Shown in pieces: positions 33,501 through 46,079 of a stretch of 64,000 nt of DNA. Position numbers and translations under genes: made by a program. Positions within the stretch are counted from its first letter, which is position 1, and every line of letters begins with the position of its first letter. The notes under the pieces were generated by a model. The model was not told the DNA's origin. It searched no databases and saw nothing but the letters and a program-made list of their open reading frames with translations. The stretch is from Mesostigma viride (taxonomy: Eukaryota > Streptophyta > Mesostigmatophyceae > Mesostigmatales > Mesostigmataceae): positions 27,816-91,815 of the forward strand of contig RPFO01000560.1 of the NCBI GenBank assembly GCA_009746045.1, in the 5' to 3' direction.

Positions 33501-36325
33501 ACCGGGTCCACACACCCCACGCACACCGCTACCGCCACCTGCCACCGCCACCGGCAGCGAAGGCACATGTGTACCTGAATACGACCGCACTCCTCAGCGC
33601 ACACCGCACACACACCATGCCTCATCTCAAGCATTAGCACTCATATCTGTGCAAGCCAAGCAAGCCCTCCCAACCATCCAGAGAAGGGCACACACACATG
33701 GCCCACCCCACCCAGTCGGCTGCCACCACATCCCCTTCTTGATTCCCACTCCTGATTCGCACCCCAACATGAACAAAGACCAGCACGGGCCAAACACTAT
33801 AGGTCTATATAAATGAGTCTTAGCTCTTTCTTTTTTCCTTTCCAATATAGATAAATTCTAGAAAGCAAAGCAGGATGGCATATGTAGCAGTTGCTTCAAT
33901 AATTTTGGTATGTCTCCTTTTAGCATCCAGAATAGATACTGTATCGACAGCCAGCTTTCCTGGTGGGGGGGTCGTCCCTTAGTCAAGGTGTCGAGTGGCG
34001 TCCCACACCGGTGTGTCCAAATGCCGACCATTTTTTAGCTATGGTCACGCGGCTACTTGCACACACAGAGGCGGGCATGCAGGGAGTGCCAATGGAAGCA
34101 AATTGGAGGAAGGGGCGAAGTGGAAAAAGGGAGAATATTGACAAGAGGTGCCTGCCCGCGCCATGTCCGGAAGGCGGGCAATACCGAGGTATTCAATCAG
34201 AATTATACGTTTGTTTTCTGTTCAATCGCATCCATAAAGTGATTATATTTCTTAACGAATGTCGCCATTTCAAACTACGACACAAAGCCTGCCCTCATGC
34301 ACCAACGTAACCCGAGGGGTGAAAATGTCAGCTTATGGTTACTTGGTGCATCAATCATTTTAGCCGACGTGGTGCTGGTAGAACGTCTCACTAAGCGCCG
34401 TGTTCGTTGCATTGGTGCATGAGCTATGGGCATGTCCACTGGTCAGTACGATTTGCCACTTACGTCGACATGTGGTTGCTTGCGGTAATTAGGGGGACTC
34501 CAGCTTGCCGGTACTTCGTTAACTGCAGTAGGGTCTCCTTGTTGATAACCTTCGTACGCGTCAGCCCGGTTGTCATGAGAAGAGACGTGTATTTCAATAG
34601 GGTGCAAGCGAGTTGCCTTAGCACCGGATGCTCCATTTACCGCACACAAAAATGGCTTTCTGAGAGGGATACAGCGGTGAGTGTTGCCGACAAAAAGCGA
34701 GCTATTCACTCTTGCAGAAACATCATAACTGCGCCACCTCGCTGCTCCAGGTTAAAATCTTTGTCGGGGAACTGGGCTGGAAGTGGCATTTTAATAATTG
34801 ACGTGCAGCATGCTTGCCCGTTGAGCATCACCATGGGGCATGGTATGCGTACGTCGATAAGGACGTAGTTATCCCACAGTCAGCTAGCTCGTCAACCTAA
34901 GATGTCTTCCGGGTAGCGCAAACAGATATCCATGCAGTCGGCACCATGAAGACCCGCAAATATATGCCTATGACGCATCATGCTATGTTGTTTACACACA
35001 ATAAGAGCCCCCCTTCAAAAGGATTTTTTTTTGTTTCGGGAAAGCATCAACAAGGCGTCAGGATGAAGTAGCGGGAAATACTAATTACGTAATGGCAAAA
35101 CCGCCGAAAAGCCCGCCCGGTCGCCATGGGTTTTTCTCGGCTAAATAGACAAGGTGGGCCAGAACATTTGGGAATTGGTAGCCCCCCACATTTGGGAGCG
35201 AATTGGTGCCGAGAACTGCGGACTGTCACAACCTGGTACCCCACGTGTCGTCCTTCCAAAGTTTCTTTGGTAACCAGATCCCACTCAGCAATCATGCTGG
35301 GCAATCCTACTTGAAGATGCTGAGCTGTCTCCGCCGTTGCTTCGAAGATTGTGGGGTAGCTTCATGGGGGTCGCTTGCATGGCAGTTGGGTGCCCAGCCT
35401 ACTGTAGGCGTCGACGAGCATCGCAAGACGGTTGGGATTTTGGAAGAATCCACTGGAGCATTGCAATGCCGATATCAAAACCGATGTTTTCTTCTACTCG
35501 GTGCTCCCTGCATGCACACGCGGGGGACGCGCGTCGTTTATGCGACCATCCATCATCATGCATCGATGGTTTGCAACCTGACGGGCTTTTAAAAATGGAA
35601 AGGGCGGTTTTGAATTATTCCGGTGATGCTTTGGGTTAAGGCATGCTGCAGCGCTTGCTTTCTGATTTCTGCTGATTGATATGTTTCGATCCCAACACGA
35701 GGAACGGTGTTAATCTTATGGTATTGAAATTGCGACCGTAGATGACGTCAACCTCATGACGTCCGAACATGTGGCAGCCCCCGGTGTCCCTTTGCTGGCT
35801 TTTGATACTGGCCGGATCGATGTTTTTCTGATTCGACTCAGATACCAATTTTTTTGCCAATCGGATTGATGCTTTGTGTTGGCGGGATTACGCGCATGTA
35901 TCGATATAGATATTATATCAAGTGAGACAACTATTCCTGGACGCATGGCTTTATAAAATATGCATGTATAATTCCGCAAGACCGCAACTGCTAATAATAC
36001 AAGGCAAATAATTGATGCCATGATCTAGGCTCTCATGTTTGCATGCATGCGCATGGCCGGAATTTCGCCTGTATAATTTTACTAGGGCCACACTGCGGCC
36101 ACAGCCCCATGCAACGATTGCTTAGAATAGCCATAATGAGTATCGATTTGGCGGGCTTGCAAGCTTATTTGTATGGCACATCACTCACATGCATGCACAT
36201 GCGTGTGGGAGACGCACACATACTTGTCATACTACTTATAAATACCAACATCGACATCTACATCTACATATTAGTTGTCTCACTAATATTACCTGCGCCA
36301 TGCACGGAATGGGCCGCTCCCGTAC
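33501..36325. other. Region without recognised gene
   Basis: About 2.8 kb probably includes the upstream part of the tafazzin gene, but I found no exon ending in the expected asparagine-histidine motif. Short frames (34407-34868, 35203-35592) show no motif. Near 35921 a short GAGACAACTATTCCTGGA segment recurs at 56755 and, changed, at 57098. Confidence 0.4.
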
Positions 36326-36923
36326 TAGGGTTCGGGACGATCGGTAGCCGGTACTACCGGAAAAACCCGGTACCAGTACCCGGTATCATTACTAACGATA
36401 CCGGTGCCCACCCGATATCGTTAGTAACGATACCGGTACCGGGTCGGGCTTCGAAAGCTGGGTACTGGTACTGGGTTGGCCATCAAGGATATCCGGTCAC
36501 ACCCAGTACCCGGTATCAGTGCCCAGCCCGATGGCCCCGTAGGCGAGATTGGCCGTCTCGAGAGTGACTGGAGCACTTGCCTAGTGCCGAGTGCTGAGTC
36601 ATCCGGCCGAGTCGCCATTTACTATGCTGAAGTATATTTTCTTGGTTTGTAGTATATAGTAGTGACGAATCAAAAGCGTCGCTATTGCCTGGCATGACTC
36701 ATCATTCTCGCATTTGTATCCGCTCTCCGCCGGCTGACTTGGCTTGTTCTGTGCGCTTGGGCTTTCAGGCGGGTACTGGTACCGGGTACCGGTAGTACCG
36801 CGTACCGGTACCATGCAGGCGCCCATCACAGGTACCGGGTACCGGTACCAGGTTCCCTTAATTGAGAAGTTGGGGTAGGTACCGGTACCGGGTGACCAAT
36901 TTTGGGTACCGTCCCGAACCCTA
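36326..36923. mobile_element. hAT-like MITE, 598 bp
   Basis: Ends read TAGGGTTCGGGACG and, reversed, TAGGGTTCGGGACG. Flanking 8-bp repeats are TCCCGTAC and GCCCGTAC, one mismatch apart. The interior is dense in GGTACC/ACCGGT palindromes and has CGTTAGTAACG. There is no coding capacity. The TIR and 8-bp TSD fit hAT. Confidence 0.75.
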
Positions 36924-36993
36924 GCCCGTACTATGCATGCGCAGAGCTGATGAATTACTGCACACAAAACTTACTTACAATATTTGTGCATAC

Positions 36994-37179
36994 ATTAATT
37001 AATTAATAACTTGTAAAGAACATAATTCTAGCTCCGTTGGGAGTCTATGTAACACATAGCCCTGAGAGGGGGTGCATAGGATTTGTAATACATTCTTGAT
37101 TCTGAGCTACCGACAACTTGCAGGTGGGGGGATGCAAACCGAGATCGAGTAGGTGGCAGTTTACACCAACCACCTGCAT
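36994..37179 (-). mobile_element. Element A 3' fragment
   Basis: TTAA tail, hairpin GCTCCGTTGGGAGT and the stretch ATTTGTAATACATTC match, in reverse, 17120-17246 and 57326-57420. It is a short 5'-truncated insertion abutting half-LINE B. Confidence 0.7.
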
Positions 37180-38310
37180 TGATTAATTAAACTCGCACGT
37201 GCTCCCGTTGGGGAGTCACGGAGCACCGTCCGGAGTGCTAATCCCTGTAGTATGTGCACAACAGGAAGAAAGGGCATCGAGACCCCCTTTCTCCTTCATG
37301 CCAGAGGCTTTGCACAGCTGCAATCGGACACGATACAAGATCCGGCAAGTTCTGTGGGTGCAATCAGACCCATGTGAGCATATCATAACAAGGAGCGTGG
37401 GCAAGTAAATATCTGATCATAGCCAGGACGTATAGCATCCATGGCTGTACGTACAATGGCTAAGCTAAGGCTATATGGCGCTGGTTGTGTACCGTGTGAA
37501 CATTAGCGGTGCACGTGTGACTAGGTACATATGGTGGCACGGCTAGGCAAACATTCTAGGCACATGTGGCTGCCATGGTGGCAGCGACTACCAATGATTA
37601 CAAGCTAGCTAGGGCTCATTATTCTACTAGCCCGCAGGGGGCGTCCACATCTAGTGGTTGATCATCAGGTCCCCGCCCCTCCAGTAGACCTTGGGCTTCA
37701 TGGGGAGGCCTGCTTGAAATTGTGGCAGAGGTATTCCGGACGGCCACAGACCTGTTGCGTCGCTGCTGCTGCTGCTGACTGAGCGGGGGTCCGGGTCGTT
37801 GTCCAGCGTCCAGGTGCCGGGTCGTGCAACCTCTTGCGACGAGATCTTAAGGAACCGCCGCTTGTCCTCAGGGGAGGGGAAGGTGAGCAGGACTGGTGGG
37901 GGAGCCGCCTTGTCCCGTGAGTGGGGAAGGCGGTGGCACGTACCCACGCAGTTCTACCTCACCTACCAGGCCCATGAGGGTAAGAAGCTGGTCCTTGAGC
38001 TCGTCGGCGAGGGTGGTTGACGTACGTCTCACCTGGCTTCTGGGGGAAACGACGCAGCACCACAAGGCACTCGCGGCGAGCGCGGTCGGTAACAGCTCCC
38101 GTTGTTCGGCCTGGCGGTGGTCCTCCAGCTCCTGGAGTTCGTGGGGATGGCGTAAGTGGTTGAGGCTGTCGCTGACCGCATGCAGGCTGCGCAGGTACGC
38201 ATAGGAGAGCGGCGGGAGGTCGCCAGCAACTTGCCGGGGTGGCTGGGATACGATGCATGGCCGTCTGCGCTGGGACCTGTGTACGTGGCCAGGGCCTCGG
38301 TGTCCGACAC
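37180..38310 (-). pseudogene. Half-LINE B, 5'-truncated copy (minus)
   Basis: The 3' tail and hairpin are at 37180-37225, the 3' UTR runs to 37626 and ORF1 occupies 37627-38310. Recognisable parts are LADELKDQLLTLMGLVGEVE (RRM-like) and MKPKVYWRGGDLMINH (C-terminal end). The coiled-coil region is damaged by frameshifts. A second B tail abuts its truncated 5' end. Confidence 0.75.
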
Positions 38311-38460
38311 ATTAATTAATTCATTAATTAATTAAACCCGTGCTCCCGTTGGGGAGTCACGGAGCACCGAAGTGCTTTTAATCCCTGTGTGTGCACAACA
38401 GGAGAAAGGGCAGAGACCCCCAGTCTCCTTCATGCCTAAGGCATGCCACAGCTGCACTCC
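38311..38460 (-). mobile_element. Half-LINE B 3' fragment
   Basis: Only TTAA tail, hairpin and about 110 bp of 3' UTR are present, head-to-tail with the larger copy at 37180-38310. Confidence 0.75.
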
Positions 38461-39190
38461 GACACATGGGCGGTGATAGCTACATGCATGTGTGATAGGC
38501 GTACATGTACAACCTGAACGCAAACGGTTTTCACCTTTGCGGAGTGCCTGATCAGAATGTACAAGGCCACGGTGGCTAGGCCTTACTATTCTACACTACT
38601 ACTCCGATAGTCCCCTACTTGCGGGGGTGGCGGAGGGTGCTGTGCCGCTGCGGGGGTCGCTTGCCATGGCTTGTGGCCCGACGTAGATGGCCGCCATTAC
38701 ATGCAAAGCCGGTACCTCAAGGAACTTGCAGTGCATGGGAAGCTCCAGCCCGTGCACGCCGGCTATATTTTACTACCATGCACACCGTCGCTGCAGCAAC
38801 ACGATGTTTTCTGGCATGTGCGGGCTTTAATTGGTTCCCGCCGCACATTTGAAAGTGCTGTCCTCTGGATTTTTGACTTTGCACCGTGTGCAGTTCTTGG
38901 ACGTTTGGAAACATGGCATGGCTAACGTAATGACTGACTAGCTAGACCTTTTCAGTGGTTTTCCATTTGCGGGTATTTCCTCGTAAATGGTGGGGGAGCG
39001 ATCGCATGCAGCAATGGTGCTCACCATGCCAGACACTCCCGGCCCGTTAGGCTCGAAACACACGCCCTAGGATCAAGCAAGCTGTTTCTGGCCCCGCCGT
39101 CTAGGTCATCTAGTCGCTAGAGCTACATGTAAGCCAGCCATAATTTCAATGCACAAGGAGCCCTACACATTTCCATCTCCATTCATATAA
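38461..39190. other. Region with one unrecognised open frame
   Basis: The plus-strand frame 38671-38925 (containing DVDGRHYMQSRYLKELAVHG) looks protein-like but matches nothing I know and may be an exon or chance. The remainder shows no feature. Confidence 0.25.
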
Positions 39191-39320
39191 ATATTCATCA
39201 TCCTGAAGGATCGGCTCGAAAACACGTCCGGAGAAGATATCGGCAGGCTCTCGAGAGCTACTGGTCATGGTCCGGATTCTCCCGATTTCTGGCCTGCGCT
39301 GGTTGTCTCCTTGATATTGT
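39190..39320 (+). repeat. Dispersed repeat F
   Basis: About 130 bp ending GGTTGTCTCCTTGATA. The reverse complement recurs at 60262-60400, and shorter pieces with the same end occur at 58088-58145 (64 bp), 24452-24468 and 61515-61528. The copies have a common end and variable length, as truncated retrocopies would. Confidence 0.55.
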
Positions 39321-39635
39321 ACTAAATGTCAGCACTGGTCAGCTGGCATTTGAAACTTGCATGCATGTGCGTGCACGCATGAGCTTGAAACACCATGCAT
39401 GCCATAAAAGGCTTTTTTGCGCGCTGATATTTGTTTGCTGGCACGCTAGCATGCCACTGCCAAATGTTACCAAATTCCAGTTTATTTCAAGTCACACTTC
39501 CCCATACACTCACTTATGCTGTTTGTGACCCTAGGTTTACTTTACAGCATAGTCAATGTCACCGAAATAATGCAAGAATTGCCTGCCATAAGAATTCCAC
39601 ATATGTAATTTACCTGTCAAGGATCCAGCCAATTA

Positions 39636-39680
39636 ATTAATAAGTAATTAAACTCGTGCTCCCGTTGGGAGTCACGGATC
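39636..39680 (-). repeat. Isolated LINE D/B 3' hairpin and tail
   Basis: Only about 45 bp: TTAA-type tail plus CTCGTGCTCCCGTTGGGAGT. This is an extremely 5'-truncated insertion. Confidence 0.65.
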
Positions 39681-39779
39681 CCGCCAAGCCTCGGGATTGC
39701 TGGAGTACTGTACAAAGGATCACGCAGCGATACGAACCATGGAGCCCTACAGGTCTCCCCTCTACCACTGACAAGGAGT

Positions 39780-42700
39780 TCACCATGGCTCTGGAAACTC
39801 GGCCATCTCACTAGGGGCTGCGTCAGTCCCCGTAAGTCCCATGGAACTCTCCGCCACCACCAGCTGCAAGCGCTGCATAAGCGGATAAAGCGCCTCCGTC
39901 TCCTCGGCCGTGCCCCAGCTGCCCGCAAAGTTGATCGCTTGGACGAGGACCTGACGAAACACAGCATAGACAAGGGAATTGATAGATAGGGTGATAGATA
40001 GGCAGGGGTAATGGATAGAGGTGATACTTAGGCAGGGTTACTGGATGAAGTCAGCGTGCCGCACCTAGTGGACCGGACCAACAGACGGAATATAGCCCAA
40101 CCAAATGCCAGTTCTACTATGGCTTTGGCAAGGCAAGCACTCCTCGTCACGTGCTACTGAGACAACCCCATCACGTCCTTGCTCCTTGTGAACACCAGCG
40201 ATGCAAAAGCAGCGCCCGCAGAACCCCATCCGACCAGCAATGACGGAGCATCAAGGGTACAAGGACTTACAACTATAAGCCATGTCAACCTACAATCAGG
40301 TTGCAAAAAGACTGGTTACGGCACACCTGCACGCACAAACAGATCTGTTCACCATTCCAAGGGCCAGTCATGCCTCCGGGGGGGACCCCGAACCATGTCC
40401 ACCCGACCGTTGGCTGGCTCGATCTCCTGCACAAACGTTGTGGTCACTGCGTACAACCTGATTAGAACACCAAAGCTTAGCTGCAATGTGGGAAGGGTCG
40501 CTCCATCATCCCTCCTGAATACCGCGATCAATAATCAATGAAATGATTAATCAGGCAGCTGATGGTTGGATTGTGGAAATGTTGTTACCTGTGACTGCTG
40601 GTACGCGTTGAGCTGCTCGAGTGCCTCCTTGTAGAGGCCGCAGTGGTAGAAGAGCACCCCCAGGTCCCGCTTGTCACGCGGCTCGTCAAACAGGTAGATG
40701 AGCCGCTCGCATGCTGGGGGGGGGACGAGGCAGGGCAAGGGCATGGCCAGGGATGCATGCACATGAGAGAATGGGGGCATGAGGGCATGGGGGCATGGGG
40801 GCATGGGGGCGTGGGGGCATGGGGGCATCATTGGGGGCATGAGGGCATGGGGGCATGGGGGCATCATTGGGGGCATGGGGGCATGGAGGCATGGGGGCAT
40901 GGGGGCATGGGGGCATGGGGGCAAGAGGGCATGAGGGCATGGGCGCATGGGGGCATGAGGGCATGGGCGCATGGGCGCATGGGCATTGCGGGATGAGGGG
41001 GGAGGGAGGGGGGAGGGAAACAGCGGGAGACATGCATCACGCATGGCCCGCACAACCCCACGCGAGGCCCCGGCCATGGTAGGAACGGACATGTGGCACG
41101 GTTGCGCCCTGTGACGGATATGTGACACGGTCAGACACACCGTCGCTCAGCGGTTACTGATAAGCCCTGCCTTGGCTCCGGCACCCACTCTCATGCCACC
41201 AGTCTGCCCACAACCTGGTCACAATCGAGTCTATCTTGCGAGCACGGAGGGAGCAGCAAGAGTAGACCCACCACTGAGAAATGCAATCAAGGGCCCTCCC
41301 TGCCTACTCCCACGCTGCCCAGACAGATCCTAGAGAAGCACATACACGAATTCAGCTCTTATAGAGAAGGCTTAGACAGGCGCTAACAGTCGCCCCTGAC
41401 AGTGAAGGCTGATAATGACGGGCGCTTCATTAAGCAGCAGCGCCAGTAATATTGTGTTAATGCAGGTGGCACGACCTACGCTGGTGACAACCGCCAGCTC
41501 ACGGGCGATGACGGACGGGAAAGCCACCATACGTGTGAACGTTTTGCTGCAAGGGGAAACTATACCGGGCAATGGCCAGCTCACCCGCGATGCAGCGCCG
41601 CATGTCCCCCCCTCCCTGCGACGTCCAAATGCCTCGGTTCATGCGCCACTGGCTGGCACGCGCCGCCGCCACTGCCATGCCCGAGGTGCTGGAGGAAAAG
41701 GAAAAAGAAAAAAAGGTAGAAAGAACATGAAGCACGGAGTACAGGAGTGGGCCATGACGGGTGTTTTAGAGAAAGCAGGAATACAAGAGCTACAGCAGGT
41801 GGAAGATGAAGGCATGTTTGACGGGTGGTAGAGGAGGGAGACACGTCGAGCGGCAGGCGATACCCGGCGTTGGGTGGGTCAAGGGGTAGAGTGTTGCTGC
41901 AGGCTTGCGCAACAGGGATGCAGATCGATGCCTGAGGGAGGAGAGCCACCCTCTCATCCCCGCTGGAAGCAAAGCCAAACAATCCAGAACATGTTCCGTG
42001 GGACTGCACCGGTCCACGCGTCGATGATCCATGACCCATGTGAGTTCTGGCAGCCCCCCTTTGCGCACGATTGGCGGCGAGGTGGCAAGGACAAGCGTGC
42101 AGTTGCTTGAATGTGCACAAAAAGAAAAGGACGCAGGCTTTTCCGGACCCGGGCAGCAGCGTTCTACCACTTAGGTGCCAGGCCACTCACTCGGAGGTCT
42201 GCCCGTCGGCCGCCACCCCCGAACACGCCGCCTTGGCCGCCGCGACAAACAGGTGCCCCTCGTTGTACACGCTGGACATGAGCTGCTGCGAGCCGGGGGC
42301 CGCAAGCGCGCCCGCCACGCCAGGAAGCGGGTCCTCCCCCTGCCAGGGCCAGTAGGCACGCTTGAGCGAGCGCAGCATGTCCCCCAGCATGTCCATCGGC
42401 GTGGCAGTCGCGCGGTTGGCCTCGCTCGACGCAGTGAGCGCGCGCCAGAGGAGCACCAGCAGATTGCCGCGACGTTGCCGCGCGACCGCGTCCGCGTCCG
42501 CCCCGCCTCCGCCATCGCCCGCGCGCATCACACGGGGCTGTGCGACCATGCCGGGGAAGGAGCAGCCGCCTGATGTGGACACGGTCGCGGTACTGGCGGG
42601 GGACTCATCGCCAGGTAGGGAGGATGCGTCTTCTGGGTTCCGGGACTCGCTGGGCGGCGTCGCGGGTGCCGGATTGGGCGTGGGCAGGGCGGTGTTGTCC

Positions 42701-45700
42701 ATCTCCACGGTGAAGTCGATCATGCCCTGCATGTGATGATACCCGACGGCGGCGCGAGCATGTGGGGGTGGGGTGGGTAATGGGGGCAAGGTTGACACAG
42801 GGGGTGAGGGGATGGCGCGTGGCAGACGGCGGGTGGTGGTGGTGGCGGCGGTGGTGGATACACGCAGGGGGGGGTGGCCAGGGTTGAACGGCGTCATCAG
42901 AGGCAAGGTGTGCACGTCAACGCCCACCAAGCATGCCACTCTCGCCGCGCGCTCACAAGATTTCATGCACGCGCCTAAGATGCGTCCGCTTGATTCCCCG
43001 TGCAAGCGACCGTGTGCCCAACCACCATATCCTGCTATCACCCCCATGTGCCCAACCACCATATCCTGCTATCACCCCCATGTGCCCAACCACCATATCC
43101 TGCTATCACCCCAATGTGCCCAACCACCATATCCTGCTATCACCCCCATGTGCCCAACCACCATATCCTGCTATCACCCCCATGTGCCCAACCACCATAT
43201 CCTGCTATCACCCCCATGTGCCCAACCACCATATCCTGCTATCACCCCCATGTGCCCAACCACCATATCCTGCTATCACCCCCATGTGCCCAACCACCAT
43301 ATCCTGCTATCACCCCAATGTGCCCAACCACCATATCCTGCTATCACCCCAATGTGCCCAACCACCACATCCTGCTATCACCCCAATGTGCCCAACCACC
43401 ATATCCTGCTATCACCCCCATGTGCCCAACCACCATATCCTGCTATCACCCCCATGTGCCCAACCACCATATCCTGCTATCACCCCAACCACACCGAGCA
43501 GCATGGCAACCAAGGGTGCTTGCCCGCGTGCTGCTCTGTGGGACAACAAACAAAACGGGACAACAAACAGCATGGAATGATAAACAGCATGGGGGGAGCA
43601 CAGGGAACAAAAGCAGGCGAGCACATGGCAGAAAATGCACAGCCTTGCCAACCGGCGATCCGCCCAACCGCTCGGGTGCCACAAGGACCACGAGGAGCGT
43701 GGCAGCACCACTGGGTCCTCCTCGATGCCGTTGCTACACGTCTTGGGCTACATGGGAGCGGCATGCACAGTGCCTCTCGGTAGATAAACCGTGCACCCCC
43801 CACGCATACCTTTTGGTAGATGAGCCGCACAATCTCCGAGTAGATGATGGCCAGCGTGGCTGGGCTGCCCTTGCGGCGCGTCAGCGCCTGGAACCGCCCC
43901 GGGAGCCCATGCACAGGGAAGTCCCCACAAGCAGTTCCGTCCCCACGCGGGCAGCAAGAGGTGGCAAGCAGGAGGCAAGGCAGACCGATGCGATGAGGAA
44001 ACACCAAGGGCGAGTGCACGAAATGAGCACGCACCGGGTGACTGCTTCACAGGGTGGCTGCTTGCTATGGCTGCACATTAAATGAAGGTGAAGCGATCAT
44101 CAGGTGAGGTGATCAGCCATCGGCAACCGCGCGTGGAGTGGAGGCATGCACTGCCAGAACGCAGCTGCTGCCCACTTGAATACCCGCAGATAGAGGGTCA
44201 CTGCAGCATAGCACAGCTGATGCAGCAACATCATCCGGCTATGCGACGGCGTGCGAACAGGTTATGAGCGCTCCCAGGGCGCTTGCACAAACAAGAGTAG
44301 CCGCAGGGTGGCTGACCCCTCGGGTGGACACCAGCAGCCGTACGCCCATGAAGACAGCAAGCCTTGGGCAGAAGACCTATGCGCTGGCTGCGTCATGGAT
44401 ACAACCCATTCTCTTGACCACACGCACACGTCCTATTGTATGGATACAACCCATTCTCTTGACCACACGCACACATCCTCGCTCACTCTACATTTTGCAT
44501 CTGCCGCGCGGTGGCTGCTTCAAGCCTCACCGTCTGAAACATCATGAAGAATGCCCTGTCCAATCGAAGCCCGCGGCCACACGCCAGGGGTTCGCTCACC
44601 GCGAGCCAAATCAGGACTCAGACCAGAGCGGCAACCACGGTCACCGAAGAGCCGTCACTGAGAAAGGGAAGCTATCGCACAGCCTCACCAAACAGGAGAA
44701 TCAACGAACCGAGTGCAAGTAGTAGTCATTGACGTCTCTCCGCTCCGTCCCCAACGACGATGCCTTGAAGCCCTGTGGTTGAATGCAAGCCATGCCCGAG
44801 GCGGCAAGCCATGTCCAAGTGTCCCAGGGTCCGTCAAGCGTGAACAGCACGTATACAATGGAGAATGGAGGGCATTGCAATAGAAAATTGCGACCATCTG
44901 TGTTGACGTCGGTGAAACCGCATGGGGACGCAAGTAGCTGGGGATGCTGGCAGCGGTGGACACGCGCAGCTGGGGATGCTGGCAGCGCGGGACACGCGTA
45001 GCTGGGGATGCTGGCAGCGAGGGATGATAGGAATGGCTGTGTAGAGCCGCGCAGTCGGCGTGCAGCACAAGAGTGTATGCGCTGCTGTTGCCTGCACTAT
45101 CAACCATCGAAGCAGTTGCACAGAACCCAGCCAGTAACAGCTGGAGCAAACCAACCACATTCCAGGGCATTCGGGCAACATGACACCCTCCCATCTGGCT
45201 ACCTACCTCTCCACCACTGACTACCACCCTACCAAACAACCACTGTACGTCCCTCCCTGCATCTCTACATTTGTACCTTGCTATCCCTCTACCACTCTAC
45301 CGATTGAGACATGCTCATTCCTGGACCAAGCTGCACCCACTCACCATGAACCTACCCACCCACCATTCCATCTTACAGCAAAACCCGCAATGGAATCAGG
45401 CAAGCAGCTTCTTATGCACCTGCACACCCCGTTCACTATGTTCGAGCACTTTCACCCACCATAAAGTCATAGAGATAATTGCTGACAGCGTTCAGCACGT
45501 CCTGGGGGCTCGCCCGCCCGTCCACACACCGCCCGTTCTCCCCCCTACGCTCATCCTCGGCTATACATGGCAAGTGGTGCGCGCAGATCTCCTCCGCCAT
45601 GGCCGTGAGGCGTCCCAGGTAGGACTCGACAGGCAGCGCGACAGGGGAGTGCGTGACAAGCGCGTCGTCCTCCGCGCCAATGTTCAGGGCCACACGCGCC

Positions 45701-45831
45701 AACACGAGCGTGTCCAGGTAGCAGCAGGCGTCCTCGTCCATAATGCAGTCGCCCGCAACATCCGGTCGCAGCTTTGTGGCCGCGTCCTCACGAAGTATGT
45801 TGACTCCGTCGCAGAAGAGCTCGCGCGCCTC
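39780..45831 (-). CDS. SirB1/FBXO21-type transglutaminase-like protein (partial, seven exons)
   Basis: Exons 45460-45831, 44710-44772, 43810-43887, 42191-42726, 41585-41688, 40589-40713 and 39780-39950 join with matching phases and GT-AG borders, ending in a stop at 39780. Recognisable parts: ESYLGRLTAMAEEICAH and LNAVSNYLYDFM (start of the SirB1 region), VNDYYLHSALTRRKGSPATL and AIIYSEIVRLIYQK (core), MLGDMLRSLKRAYWPWQGED, NRGIWTSQGGGDMRRCIAAC, and ERLIYLFDEPRDKRDLGVLF with YKEALEQLNAY (TPR-like end). This order fits plant SirB1-domain proteins and the animal FBXO21 middle region. The N terminus is missing and lies beyond 45831. The biochemical function of this family is not known to me. Introns carry several minisatellites. 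Confidence 0.85.
40775..40985. repeat. GGGGGCAT minisatellite, intronic
   Basis: About 25 copies of an 8-bp GGGGGCAT/GAGGGCAT unit lie just upstream, in gene sense, of exon 40589-40713 of the SirB1-like gene. Two ATCATTG interruptions break the register. Confidence 0.85.
43013..43488. repeat. 34-bp minisatellite, 14 copies, intronic
   Basis: The unit contains GTGCCCAACCACCATATCCT and repeats every 34 bp, nearly identical apart from A/C and T/C variants. It lies in the intron between exons 43810-43887 and 42191-42726 of the SirB1-like gene. Confidence 0.9.
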
Positions 45832-45833
45832 CT

Positions 45834-45985
45834 GGTGGTGGTGGTTGGTGGTTGGTGGTTGGTGGTTGGTGGTTGGTGGTTGGTGGTTGGTGGTTGGTGG
45901 TTGGTGGTTGGTGGTTGGTGGTTGGTGGTTGGTGGTTGGTGGTTGGTGGTTGGTGGTTGGTGGTTGGTGGTTGGTGGGTGGTGGG
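45834..45985. repeat. GGTTGGT 7-bp repeat, intronic
   Basis: About 20 perfect copies abut the acceptor of exon 45460-45831, so the intron's 3' end (minus sense) is (ACCAACC)n, which serves as a long pyrimidine-rich tract. Confidence 0.85.
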
Positions 45986-46079
45986 CGATGGGTGGGTGGG
46001 TAATTAATGGAGGCTGTGGGTGCTCAAGGTGTTGTTGTTGTGTGTGTGGTGGTGCGTGTGGGGGGCGGATAAATGTGTG

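Noticed and set aside
32464-33640. Gly-Gly-Trp-Val and Thr-His-Pro-Pro repeat proteins
   Set aside because: Translation of the (CCCA)n array; the only real coding part is the tafazzin exon 32607-32734.
42773-44085. 336- and 361-aa plus-strand frames with ISCYHPHVPNHH repeats
   Set aside because: Translation of the 34-bp minisatellite in an intron of a minus-strand gene.
45834-45985. Telomere-like GGTTGGT repeat
   Set aside because: Unit differs from plant (TTTAGGG) and algal (TTTTAGGG) telomere repeats and it lies within a gene, next to a splice acceptor.
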